Assembly: GCF_034092415.1 (NCBI RefSeq)
Contig: NZ_CP139304.1
Coordinates: forward strand, 790,001 to 854,000
Reading direction: 5' to 3'
Length of the DNA: 64,000 nt
Origin: Prochlorococcus sp. MIT 1341
Lineage (GTDB): Bacteria; Cyanobacteriota; Cyanobacteriia; PCC-6307; Cyanobiaceae
Both the position numbers and the translations under genes were made by a program. The number at the start of each line of letters is the position of its first letter. The stretch's first letter is position 1. This document shows positions 55,473-64,000 of this stretch, in pieces. The notes under the pieces are model-generated. The model saw only the letters and a list, made by a program, of their open reading frames with translations. It did not search any database and had not been told where the DNA came from.

Positions 55473-57551
55473 TTAAAAGACGATACTAACCTTAGTCCCA
55501 AGTCTTAAATCATCAGATCTAATCATTTGTCCAATGTCTAGCATCCCCGCTGCATTACTAATATAAAAATCTACATATGTTGTATCTGGCCTAGCAAGCC
55601 ATCGCAAAGCAAGTGTCATGTTAGTCGCTTCTCGGTGAGAACCAACCAAGTTAATTTCAGGAATCAACTGAAAACTATTACCTAGTTGCATGTTTGCACT
55701 AAGGCCTACACCCCAAGGGTCACTGACTCCACTGATTACAGCCTTGGGGTTTACATTCACTGCTAGCCAAGAATTTACCTCGTAAGTATTTATAGATTCT
55801 GCAAAAATATATCCTTGATAACTCTTTGCGTCATTATTACGCCCCAAACTTATACGTCCAGAGGTCCAAATTGGGGCCCCTCTCAAAGGACTTAATGCCA
55901 CTGCCTTTCCACCAACTCGCCAATGCAAACCATCGTCAGTGGTGTAATTACGTTCCAAACTTGACGAAGGCTCTCCGCCAACACTATCAACCTGACTAAA
56001 TAGACCAGCCTTGTATAGATCTAATTGAAAGATATTAGAAATCGAATAAGATAAAGATCCAAAAATATTTCCTCTGTTATCCAGGTTCCCCCATAATTGA
56101 GTAGTGCCATCGGGCGGAACTAGTGCAGTATTAACAGTCAAGCCTCCTGAAGCAAGTGAATGTTGACGTTTAGTCAGAGGCAACTGAGGAGTATCAGGTG
56201 CACCACTGTTATATACAAACTTAGCCGAATAACCTAACTGGTTGGAAGAAGGGAGAGCAAGTAAAGATGTTGCAGGTGTGGCCCCCCAGCCATTAGTTAA
56301 AGCGCCCTCAAGTGCAATCCGAGGGTTTAAATTCCAAGTTAATCCACCTGTGAAAATAGGAACTCTTTCAAAATTCAAGTTTTTATCAAAGCTATTATTA
56401 CCTGGCCCTAGAGACAATAAGGTAGAAGTAAATAGCTCTATCTCTGGAATAGGCTTCCAAAACAAACCTCCTGAAACCCAATAATTATTTCCATAGAAAT
56501 CACCAGCACCTCCCTGGCCTGAGCCCTGTTTCTCAGGGAGAAAACTTACGCCTGGAGAAAAAGTCAGTTGGGAAGTTGAGGAGGTATTCCAACTGATAGG
56601 CAAGGCTATAGAGCCAATGACATTTCTTGTAAAAACTCTTTGACCTGAATCATTAAAGATATTTGGAGAAGCATCATTATTACCCTTACATAAGGCTGAA
56701 TCACATCCACCACTTCCAACATTCCAACCTTCGATTGATGCAGCTAATGCAAGATTCCAATATTTCCCAGGAGCGTCCTGATATAAGCCATAAGGATCGC
56801 TAGCCAACCTAAATTTAAACTCAGCACCAAAGCTCTCCCAAAAATTTCCTGGCTGAGAACTTAGTGATTCTATTTTCGCGAAAAGTGGGTCATCAGCTTG
56901 TGATGCAAATCCAGAGAGTTGAAGCCTATCAGTGATCCCAAAGTCAAACTGTATTGAATAATTCTGATTACCGGTTCCACCAGACTCACCAGGCATAAAA
57001 GGCGATATTTGATAAGCATTTAATCTGATGTCAGATTCAAATACTTGATTTGCAGTAGGAACAGCATTCCCAATTCTTAATGGCAATTGATAATCTTCCG
57101 GACGTGGCTCTAGCTGATTAAAAACAGCTTGCGCTTCTCCATAATTATTAGGGATTTTTAGTTCTCCAAAGTACTCTTTAATCTCCTTTTCCTTGTCAGG
57201 GAGTTCTTGATCTTCGATAACATCCCAAACCACAGGGGCGTTACCTGGATATTTATCCTCAGGAATATTTTCCCAAATTACAGGTTGACTGGAACTATTA
57301 TTTTTGCTGGCCGGGAAAGTCTCCCAGGTTAAATTAGATTTCTTCTTAAAAGTTTGAATAGGTCCAACTTGAGGTGAAATTTGTATTTCTTTAGGACTAG
57401 ATTCTTGGAAGGACTTAAGAGTTCCTGAAGTCTCTTGACCTATTTGGAGCCCATCCCAAACTATCTCAGCATGACTAGCGGATATTGGGACTATTTGCAT
57501 AAATAAAGTCCCACTAAGAAATTTTATCATCGAACTAATTCTTAGCATCAA
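55473..57551 (-). CDS. predicted outer-membrane beta-barrel protein
   Basis: 692 residues with an N-terminal signal (MIKFLSGTLFMQIVPISASHA). Residues ~30-130 carry four spaced copies of a short W-motif (VWDGLQ, TWETFP, IWENIP, VWDVIE), then a segment RIGNAVPTANQVFESDIRLNAYQISPFMPGE. The remainder alternates short amphipathic strands and Gly/Ser/Asn turns (QYSIQFDFGITDRLQLSGFAS). It ends in Phe (TKVSIVF), the usual OMP C-terminal signature. Likely a channel or export barrel for surface polysaccharide or lipid given the Wza/Wzz neighbours; 103 bp separates it from the Wzz-like gene upstream. Ligand unknown. Confidence 0.75.
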   Translation of the reverse strand: MMLRISSMIKFLSGTLFMQIVPISASHAEIVWDGLQIGQETSGTLKSFQESSPKEIQISPQVGPIQTFKKKSNLTWETFPASKNNSSSQPVIWENIPEDKYPGNAPVVWDVIEDQELPDKEKEIKEYFGELKIPNNYGEAQAVFNQLEPRPEDYQLPLRIGNAVPTANQVFESDIRLNAYQISPFMPGESGGTGNQNYSIQFDFGITDRLQLSGFASQADDPLFAKIESLSSQPGNFWESFGAEFKFRLASDPYGLYQDAPGKYWNLALAASIEGWNVGSGGCDSALCKGNNDASPNIFNDSGQRVFTRNVIGSIALPISWNTSSTSQLTFSPGVSFLPEKQGSGQGGAGDFYGNNYWVSGGLFWKPIPEIELFTSTLLSLGPGNNSFDKNLNFERVPIFTGGLTWNLNPRIALEGALTNGWGATPATSLLALPSSNQLGYSAKFVYNSGAPDTPQLPLTKRQHSLASGGLTVNTALVPPDGTTQLWGNLDNRGNIFGSLSYSISNIFQLDLYKAGLFSQVDSVGGEPSSSLERNYTTDDGLHWRVGGKAVALSPLRGAPIWTSGRISLGRNNDAKSYQGYIFAESINTYEVNSWLAVNVNPKAVISGVSDPWGVGLSANMQLGNSFQLIPEINLVGSHREATNMTLALRWLARPDTTYVDFYISNAAGMLDIGQMIRSDDLRLGTKVSIVF

Positions 57552-57654
57552 TCGACTATTCTTCTAAATATATAAAAGGGACCTATTAAGATTAAATTAA
57601 TTAGTAAAAACAAATCAACTAATTGTTTGGAGAGCATAAAGTACATTTGTTTAA

Positions 57655-59331
57655 TTAGATATAAGGATCTATTAACAGCCAGCCAGCTAATAAGGGCTTC
57701 TGAAGCAAAATCTGATTTGCTATTCTTTCTAGGTTTACGTAGGTAATAGCTCCAGGGCTGGTTACAAGAATTTGTGTTGAACAGCCAGCCAGGTCAAACA
57801 TATCTCCAGAGATTAATAACTCCCTGCCTCCAAGACCATCCTTAATGCACTTACTGAGCAGCTTTAGGTAACCAGAATCCACATCTCCAACATATAACAA
57901 ACCAACCTTTCCTTTTTCAGATGAAGAAAACAGTCCTTGCAAAATCAACGCAATAGATCCCTTCCATGAAGAAGTGTCTGATACAGGCAATCTTTGCAAA
58001 AGCTTTCCAGGGATTCTTTTCTCAATATCACCTATAAGATAGATCTTGCCTTCAAATGCCTCTTTGATAAAAAGCAATAGCGAGCCAACTAATAAGCCTA
58101 TACCGAATCCAATTAGAGCAATATCTTTTTTAACTGGAGAAATTGGCATCTCATCAACCAAAGTAGGCACAGAAATTAATTGCCATGGTTGAGAGGAGCG
58201 AGCTTGCTCAAGGCTGAGAGAGTGAAGCATACTCTCTAAAGAATTAAGTGTATTTTGATATCGTTTTGTCCTACGTTTTAGTTCTTTATAATCAAGCATA
58301 ATAGTTTGTGCTTCCTCTTTACTTCTAGGTTGATAAGTTGGCGAAGCGAGCGATCCACCTGCACTAAGTGCGATGTAATCACTAATTGCTTTCCTTTCTC
58401 TAATAAGTGTTTTAATGCTTGGATCATTTTCTGTGAAAATCCTCTTTCTTCTTAGAAGTTCCCTATTGATTTTTGCCAGATCAACTATTGGATTATTTGT
58501 AGCTTTAATTGAAGAAGTTGCTCCAGATGATGCGCCAGAAATGCCCTCTATGCCTGACTTCAGGGAAAACATGGCTTGTCCACCATTTTGCCTATCTTGG
58601 AAAAGTGCGGTTTGACTTTCTTGTTCATTCCATTTATCAGATGAACGTATTCCATGAAGTAACTCAAAATTATCAAGCACACGGTTTGATGCATTTGATT
58701 TATCTTTAAAGATTTTAATCTGGCTTCTTGCATATGCAATACCATTGGACAATGACTCTGAGCGATCTTTATTTGAATAAGCCTGATAAGCATCTTTCAT
58801 TCTATTTAGTACTGGTATAATTAATCTTTTTTCAGTATCTCTATACTTGATGGTTAGAGCCTTTGTTTTAGATATTTGCTTAACAGTCACATTATTTGAA
58901 AGCCATGGTTTAAATGTCGGCATTTTGCCAGAGCTTGGCAAAGAATCTTTCAGTTCAGAAGCAAATTCATAAACCGGTCTCAAAACTGAAGGACTTCTTA
59001 GAATTACTAGATCTGTTTTCAAAGTAGAACCTAAATCAGGTTCAGCAATACCAGCAATACTTGCAAGACTATTCATCATCTGTGCTTGAGCCATAGGGTT
59101 ATTAAACCCACCGGAAGATCTCCCTTTACGAGAGACAACAATCTGAAAACTTCCTTCCCACCGTGGAGGCAAAGTATAAGCATATACAACACTTATAGAG
59201 CTAGAGATTAAAGTAATTAACCCAATTGCAAACTTTCTTCTACGGAAAAAGTTAACGACATCAACAAAATTAATGCCGCCTTCCTCGCTTACATTAGGAT
59301 TGTATACATTTTTGGAGTTAACGTCAGTCAT
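57655..59331 (-). CDS. Wzz/Wzc-like polysaccharide co-polymerase without kinase
   Basis: 558 residues. Starts with FVDVVNFFRRRKFAIGLITLISSSISVVYAYTLPP, the first membrane helix of the Wzz family. Long periplasmic coiled-coil part from ~100 to 400 with EAQTIMLDYKELKRRTKRYQNTLNSLESML; then PISPVKKDIALIGFGIGLLVGSLLLFI, the second helix. The C-terminal ~140 residues resemble a degenerate BY-kinase fold lacking a Walker A motif. It sets chain length of, or couples synthesis to export for, surface polysaccharide. Starts 9 bp after the Wza-like gene, the same operon. Confidence 0.87.
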   Translation of the reverse strand: MTDVNSKNVYNPNVSEEGGINFVDVVNFFRRRKFAIGLITLISSSISVVYAYTLPPRWEGSFQIVVSRKGRSSGGFNNPMAQAQMMNSLASIAGIAEPDLGSTLKTDLVILRSPSVLRPVYEFASELKDSLPSSGKMPTFKPWLSNNVTVKQISKTKALTIKYRDTEKRLIIPVLNRMKDAYQAYSNKDRSESLSNGIAYARSQIKIFKDKSNASNRVLDNFELLHGIRSSDKWNEQESQTALFQDRQNGGQAMFSLKSGIEGISGASSGATSSIKATNNPIVDLAKINRELLRRKRIFTENDPSIKTLIRERKAISDYIALSAGGSLASPTYQPRSKEEAQTIMLDYKELKRRTKRYQNTLNSLESMLHSLSLEQARSSQPWQLISVPTLVDEMPISPVKKDIALIGFGIGLLVGSLLLFIKEAFEGKIYLIGDIEKRIPGKLLQRLPVSDTSSWKGSIALILQGLFSSSEKGKVGLLYVGDVDSGYLKLLSKCIKDGLGGRELLISGDMFDLAGCSTQILVTSPGAITYVNLERIANQILLQKPLLAGWLLIDPYI

Positions 59332-59340
59332 TTAATGCCT

Positions 59341-60522
59341 CTAAAATGCTTTGTCGATAAGTTGATACAATGAATACACACCAACAAATGGACTAGAAAC
59401 CTCCTTAATAATCTCCATTGAACTGGTAAAGATAGAGTCTTTAACACGAACAATATCCCCCGGCATAAGCAAAGGATTTCTATAATCTGAAACTGCTGCC
59501 GAAGGTTTAAAGGTAAATAATCTTCTGTCCACTTCACCACCCTTAGTAAACCTAACAAACTCAACCTTTCCACGCAAAAGCTTAGGGGATGCCGCTAATA
59601 ATGCCTTGTTAAGACTAGAGCCCTGAGGGAGTGTGATTGCACCTGGGGACTCAACACGACCGCTAACAAATACACGGAAAAATTGTGGGCTTAAATTAGT
59701 CTGACTTGCATTTAAAAGCTGTTCTCTTAGCACCACATTACTCTTTTTGACTTCTACATAATCACCATCAAAAAGTCTAAGGTTTTGTGATTCATCCCCA
59801 TCGGTAATCAAAGTCAAGAAATCGACTTGGGTACGCTTGCGCCCGCCACCTTCTTCAACAGGACGCTTACGCGTAACCTGTACTTTTGACAAGTCTGAAT
59901 AAGGCGTAATTCCCTGTCCGACTCTGATCGCATCAAAAACAGTAGGAAAGACACTAATTGATGTTTGCACAGCGTCTGATATATCTTTTCCAGTCATGGC
60001 TTGAGGATTAATATCGCCAAGTGTTGTAGTCCTGTTTATCTGACCACCATCAGCACTAATACTCCCTAGGGTGTTTCCCTTAAGGGTGTAATAACCTGGT
60101 CTATTAACTTCACCACCAACATATATCCTTATCGGTCGATATTCTGCTATGAATATATACATCTCTGGGTCTTTTACAAACCTCTTATAATTACTAACCA
60201 AGAGTTGTACAAGGCCATTAATGGTTAATCCATCAACCTTAACTGCTCTAAGCCTAGGAAGATATATCGACCCATCTAAACCTACTTTGAAAAACCCAGA
60301 CAGTTCAGGTATATCAATCATCTCTATAAAGAGAACGTCTCCTGGCCCAACAATATAAGAGCTTTGCGACTTATCTTTTAAAATTGTCTTGTTCCCAAGA
60401 GCTGCAACAGATGTAGGGTAACTAACTGAAGTTTCTGCTTTTGCTAAAAATACCGGACTACAAACTAGGGCAGTTACACTCGCAGCAAAAATCTGCCTGC
60501 AAATAGTCTTTACCCTTTTCAT
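59341..60522 (-). CDS. polysaccharide export protein, Wza-like
   Basis: 393 residues. A signal peptide (FAASVTALVCSPVFLAKAE) is followed by the Poly_export domain (YIVGPGDVLFIEMIDIPELSGFFKVGLDGSIYLPRL near 56-90) and SLBB-like repeats (YRPIRIYVGGEVNRPGYYTL near 128 and FRVFVSGRVESPGAITLPQGSSLNKALLAA near 280). Wza-type proteins form the outer-membrane and periplasmic export channel for capsule or exopolysaccharide. It precedes the Wzz-like gene by 9 bp. Confidence 0.92.
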   Translation of the reverse strand: MKRVKTICRQIFAASVTALVCSPVFLAKAETSVSYPTSVAALGNKTILKDKSQSSYIVGPGDVLFIEMIDIPELSGFFKVGLDGSIYLPRLRAVKVDGLTINGLVQLLVSNYKRFVKDPEMYIFIAEYRPIRIYVGGEVNRPGYYTLKGNTLGSISADGGQINRTTTLGDINPQAMTGKDISDAVQTSISVFPTVFDAIRVGQGITPYSDLSKVQVTRKRPVEEGGGRKRTQVDFLTLITDGDESQNLRLFDGDYVEVKKSNVVLREQLLNASQTNLSPQFFRVFVSGRVESPGAITLPQGSSLNKALLAASPKLLRGKVEFVRFTKGGEVDRRLFTFKPSAAVSDYRNPLLMPGDIVRVKDSIFTSSMEIIKEVSSPFVGVYSLYQLIDKAF

Positions 60523-60703
60523 GCTGAAGAACTTATTCCTGAGAGCCCGAAAAATCTAGTCAGGGTGGTCGGTCAGAGTACTGGCCTCAAAACTCAAGTA
60601 AAATGCACAACTTAAGGCTTTCGACTCACTTAAAGTCCTAACCTTCTTACCACTTCTCTTGAAATAACTCAAAAACTTTTCAACTAATCAACTTTAATCC
60701 TGA

Positions 60704-61726
60704 ATGTCTGTTCTAGTTACCGGTGCAGCAGGCTTTATTGGCTTTCACCTTGCAAAAAAACTACTAGAGATTGGCACCCCAGTCCTGGGGATAGATAATC
60801 TCAATCCCTATTACGATCCCACTCTTAAGAAAGCTCGCTTGGATCAACTTGATTTGACCGCCTCAAGTAGCCAAACAGATTTGCAAATCATTCAAGGAGA
60901 TATCGAAAACAATAGTGTTCTTAGAGAGGCCTTCGAAGTTCATAAGCCAAAAATTGTCGTGAACCTTGCTGCCCAAGCAGGCGTGAGATATTCAATAGAG
61001 AATCCTAATGCCTATATCCAATCCAACCTGGTTGGATTTGCAAATGTCCTTGAGTGCTGTCGCCACCACAAAGTTCAAAATCTTATTTATGCAAGCAGCA
61101 GCTCTGTTTATGGAGGGAATACAAATATGCCATTCTCCGAGAAGCAGGGTGTGGATCATCCAGTGAGCCTTTATGCAGCGACTAAAAAGGCAAATGAGCT
61201 AATGGCTCATACCTATAGTCATCTTTATGGGTTACCTGCAACAGGTCTTCGCTTCTTTACGGTCTATGGTCCATGGGGGCGACCAGATATGGCCCTTTTC
61301 CTTTTTACTAATGCAATGCTCAAAGGTGAGCCTATAAAAGTCTTTAATGAAGGGAACATGATTAGAGATTTCACCTTCATAGACGACATTATCGAAAGCG
61401 TTATAAGACTCATTGAGAAGCCAGCCATACCCGATAAAAGTTTTGACCCAATAAGCCCAGATCCTTCTTCCAGCTGGGCTCCACACCGGATTTTCAATAT
61501 TGGCAACTCAAAACCTACTCCATTGATGGAGTACATCAATGCTCTTGAGGAGGCTCTGGGAATTAAAGCAAAAAAAACTTATCTGCCAATCCAACCTGGC
61601 GATGTCCCTGCGACATCATCTGATACCAGAGCCCTTCAAGAATGGATAGGTTTCAAACCAAACACCTCGGTCAAAGAAGGGGTTGACCGTTTTGTTGCTT
61701 GGTATCGGGACTTTTATGACATCTAA
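60704..61726 (+). CDS. UDP-glucuronate 4-epimerase-like SDR
   Basis: 340 residues. NAD motif [17 protein letters not shown] near 5 and [18 protein letters not shown] near 29, typical of Cap1J/UDP-GlcA 4-epimerases. [10 protein letters not shown] near 130, the catalytic YAATKKANE near 154, and [20 protein letters not shown] near 180. It converts UDP-glucuronate to UDP-galacturonate for surface polysaccharide. A related UDP-sugar 4-epimerase cannot be excluded. Overlaps the dehydrogenase gene by 11 bp. Confidence 0.9.
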   Translation: MSVLVTGAAGFIGFHLAKKLLEIGTPVLGIDNLNPYYDPTLKKARLDQLDLTASSSQTDLQIIQGDIENNSVLREAFEVHKPKIVVNLAAQAGVRYSIENPNAYIQSNLVGFANVLECCRHHKVQNLIYASSSSVYGGNTNMPFSEKQGVDHPVSLYAATKKANELMAHTYSHLYGLPATGLRFFTVYGPWGRPDMALFLFTNAMLKGEPIKVFNEGNMIRDFTFIDDIIESVIRLIEKPAIPDKSFDPISPDPSSSWAPHRIFNIGNSKPTPLMEYINALEEALGIKAKKTYLPIQPGDVPATSSDTRALQEWIGFKPNTSVKEGVDRFVAWYRDFYDI

Positions 61727-63101
61727 AAGAACCACATTTTTCAAAGCTAGATTTCCAGAGTCATCTTCTTGCACAATTGCAGTAATTGGTCTTGGGTATG
61801 TAGGTCTCCCTTTAGCTGTCGAACTAGGAAAAGCTAAAAAATGCTTAGAGACAGGGGAAACCTTAAAGAGAAGAGTAATTGGCTTTGATATAAATCAGAA
61901 AAGGCTGGTGGAATTAAATAAAGGAATTGACATTACAAATGAAACAAGCATTTTAGATCTTCGCGCAGCAACTTTTCTAGAATTCACAAGCGATCCTGAA
62001 GTACTAAAAAGCGCGAATGTTTTCATAGTGACGGTACCAACTCCTATAGACTCCGCAAAAAAACCTGACTTCACCCCGCTAAAAGAGGCAAGTAAAACTG
62101 TTGGGAAGGCATTAAAAGTAAGATCAGAAAATTTAAAAGAATCAGATGAAAACCTCAATCCATTGATCATCTACGAGAGTACTGTATATCCTGGTGCAAC
62201 AGAAGAGATCTGTGTACCAATTCTTGAAAAAGAATCTAAACTAAAGTTCAATAAAGACTTTTTTTGTGGCTATAGCCCTGAGAGAATTAATCCCGGTGAC
62301 ACAGTCCACAAGCTGACCACAATAACTAAAGTAACGAGTGGTAGCAATCCACAAGCTGCTGAATGGGTTGACAAGTTCTATCGTTCAATAATTAAAGCTG
62401 GTACACACCTAGCTCCAAGCATAAAGGTGGCAGAAGCTGCAAAGGTAATAGAGAATACCCAAAGAGATCTAAATATCGCTTTGGTTAACGAGCTGGCAAT
62501 AATCTTTCAAAAATTAGGAATAGATACACTCGACGTACTAGAAGCTGCTGGAACAAAATGGAATTTCCTACCTTTTAGGCCTGGGCTTGTAGGTGGACAC
62601 TGTATAAGTGTCGACCCGTATTATTTAACTCACAAAGCTGAGCAAGTTGGCTATACCCCTCAAGTAGTTCTGTCTGGAAGGAGAATTAATGACAGTATGG
62701 GGAATTGGGTTGTTCAGCAAATGGTTCTTGAAATGGCTAAAAGAGGGTTTAATCTAAGCACTTCAAAGGTATTAGTTTTAGGGTTATCTTTTAAAGAAAA
62801 TTGTCCTGACATTCGCAATACTCGTGTAGTGGATGTAATTGAAGCCCTTTTTCACTATGGTATGAAAGCTGTAGTAGTGGATCCTTTGGTGAGCATCAAA
62901 GAGGCTAAGGTCTGTTATGGCATTGATGTCCAGAAAAGTCTCCCGGAATCAACAAAGTTTCACGCAATAATCGCAGCAGTCGCTCATCAAGAATTCAAAT
63001 CTCTTTCTCAGAATAAATGGAAAAATCTTCTGCTTGAAAAAGGTATTTTAATTGACCTAAAAGGCATTACGCCTAGAGAACTGAACCCAATTCGCCTGTG
63101 A
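61716..63101 (+). CDS. UDP-N-acetylhexosamine dehydrogenase-like (TviB/WbpA type)
   Basis: 461 residues from ATG 61716 ([10 protein letters not shown]). A TTG-type frame extension to 61683 is less likely because it overlaps the epimerase by more. NAD domain [19 protein letters not shown] near 25; the block [18 protein letters not shown] near 155; catalytic Cys-296 in [22 protein letters not shown]-terminal domain with [24 protein letters not shown]. These are the WbpO/TviB features for oxidation of UDP-GlcNAc or UDP-GalNAc to the uronic acid. UDP-glucose dehydrogenase is less likely by the [12 protein letters not shown] motif. Stop overlaps the ABC gene start by 4 bases. Confidence 0.9.
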   Translation: MTSKRTTFFKARFPESSSCTIAVIGLGYVGLPLAVELGKAKKCLETGETLKRRVIGFDINQKRLVELNKGIDITNETSILDLRAATFLEFTSDPEVLKSANVFIVTVPTPIDSAKKPDFTPLKEASKTVGKALKVRSENLKESDENLNPLIIYESTVYPGATEEICVPILEKESKLKFNKDFFCGYSPERINPGDTVHKLTTITKVTSGSNPQAAEWVDKFYRSIIKAGTHLAPSIKVAEAAKVIENTQRDLNIALVNELAIIFQKLGIDTLDVLEAAGTKWNFLPFRPGLVGGHCISVDPYYLTHKAEQVGYTPQVVLSGRRINDSMGNWVVQQMVLEMAKRGFNLSTSKVLVLGLSFKENCPDIRNTRVVDVIEALFHYGMKAVVVDPLVSIKEAKVCYGIDVQKSLPESTKFHAIIAAVAHQEFKSLSQNKWKNLLLEKGILIDLKGITPRELNPIRL

Positions 63102-64000
63102 TATATAATAACTTAAGTAGTGAAAGAACAACTAGAATTTTCTCAGAGAAGACCCCACTGAGAATCCTCCTAAAAACACTTTGGTCTCATCTAAGCAATA
63201 GAAGGCGTCGTCAAGTAGGCTTGTTAATTTTACTGATGTTGACCAGCAGCTTAGCTGAAATCATTAGCCTTGCTGCAGTATTACCTTTTCTCGCAGTTTT
63301 AGCAAATCCAGAAGAACTTTGGAGGCAAAAAATCGTCCAGCAGATAGCTCCTTTCCTTGGTTTTTTAGAACCAAGAGAGTTACTCTTACCAATCACAATT
63401 AGCTTTGCTTTAGCTGCAATAATTGCAGCAGCAATCAGATTATTAAACTTAAAGCTTAGAGATCAGTTCGCGTCAGCATTAGGCTCAGATATCAGCTGTG
63501 AAGCATACAACCGAACAATTTATCAGCCATATGCTGTTCATTTATCAAGAAATAGTAGCACAATGATTTCTGGAATGATAATTGACATAGATAGAACTGT
63601 TGGTCAAATATTTATTCCATCGCTTCAGCTATTAAGCTCACTCCTAATTATTATTGGCCTAGCTATTACCCTAATAGCCATAAACTGGGCAATCGCAATT
63701 GGGACAGGCTTTTTAATCGTTTTTGTATATTTATTTGCAGTGCAAATTGCAAAAAAACAACTTATAAGATTAGGCAAGGAAGAAGCCTTTCTTCAAAGGC
63801 AATTAATACAGGCACTACAAGAAAGTCTTGGGGCTATTCGAGAGATTTTACTAGATGGAAGTCAAGATCTATACACTAATTTATACAAGCAAACTGATAG
63901 GCCACTACGAAGAGCTGCTTGCAAAAGTGGGTTCTTAAGTGCATACCCACGGCTGGCATTGGAGCCAGTTGGCATGGTGGTAATTGCTGTGGCTGGATAC
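63098..64000 (+). CDS. ABC transporter half-molecule, membrane domain (partial)
   Basis: The first 301 residues of a gene that runs off the window. GTG start at 63098 overlaps the previous stop (GTGA). A basic N terminus ([15 protein letters not shown]) is followed by membrane helices of the ABC exporter type 1 fold ([62 protein letters not shown] and others). The coupling-like stretch [27 protein letters not shown] is typical of PglK/MsbA-type flippases. The ATPase domain lies beyond the edge. Probably a glycan- or lipid-linked oligosaccharide flippase. Confidence 0.85.
   Translation, partial: MIYNNLSSERTTRIFSEKTPLRILLKTLWSHLSNRRRRQVGLLILLMLTSSLAEIISLAAVLPFLAVLANPEELWRQKIVQQIAPFLGFLEPRELLLPITISFALAAIIAAAIRLLNLKLRDQFASALGSDISCEAYNRTIYQPYAVHLSRNSSTMISGMIIDIDRTVGQIFIPSLQLLSSLLIIIGLAITLIAINWAIAIGTGFLIVFVYLFAVQIAKKQLIRLGKEEAFLQRQLIQALQESLGAIREILLDGSQDLYTNLYKQTDRPLRRAACKSGFLSAYPRLALEPVGMVVIAVAGY

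Overview
The window is a piece of a picocyanobacterial chromosome, most likely a low-light-adapted Prochlorococcus. The evidence is a compact AT-rich genome, the petD-petB-ctpA, minCDE and psbM-ferredoxin-psbB-psbT-nrdR-rpsA blocks in their familiar order, and a reduced phycoerythrin locus (cpeB, cpeA, one linker, CpeS/T/Y/Z and a CpeF-like lyase) with no other phycobilisome genes in view. I cannot name the strain from sequence alone. No IS element, prophage, integrase or CRISPR array was seen.

Layout. 1-2.3 kb: rRNA operon on the minus strand (16S, tRNA-Ile, tRNA-Ala, 5' edge of 23S). 3-4.7 kb: alkaline/neutral invertase preceded by a decayed 196-bp tandem copy of its own 5' end. 4.7-12.5 kb: petBD, ctpA, an HD hydrolase, minCDE, tRNA-Thr, a small membrane protein, a TsaC-like protein and prmC. 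12.6-19.8 kb: thioesterase, psbM, ferredoxin, psbB, psbT, nrdR, rpsA, HAD phosphatase and metK. 19.8-25.9 kb: a sugar kinase, a DUF2470 protein, tRNA-Phe, folE, a PucC-family protein and small unknowns. 26-33 kb: the phycoerythrin cluster. 33-42 kb: two convergent glycosyltransferases, a UvrD/PcrA helicase, a tRNA nucleotidyltransferase and a two-domain SelD.

42-55.5 kb holds the most unusual part, a compact lipid or polyketide gene cluster: MFS transporter, MGDG-synthase-like glycosyltransferase, a 2194-residue polyketide synthase, a GT2 glycosyltransferase, a SRPBCC protein (opposite strand), an alpha/beta hydrolase and a cytochrome P450. Several junctions overlap by 1-4 bases. The synthase reads KS-(no AT)-DH-ER-KR-ACP-thioester reductase: a single fully reducing module in which the acyltransferase is missing while the linkers that normally flank it remain. 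The inferred product is a reduced aliphatic chain released as an aldehyde or alcohol, hydroxylated by the P450 and glycosylated. This is analogous to, but distinct from, heterocyst glycolipids.

55.5-64 kb is an envelope polysaccharide region: a predicted outer-membrane beta-barrel protein, a Wzz-like co-polymerase, a Wza-like export protein, a UDP-glucuronate 4-epimerase-like enzyme, a UDP-sugar dehydrogenase and the start of an ABC transporter cut by the window edge.

Several genes are too short for ordinary ORF calling and were read directly: psbM, psbT and two small membrane proteins. All protein assignments come from motif recognition by eye; no database search was run.
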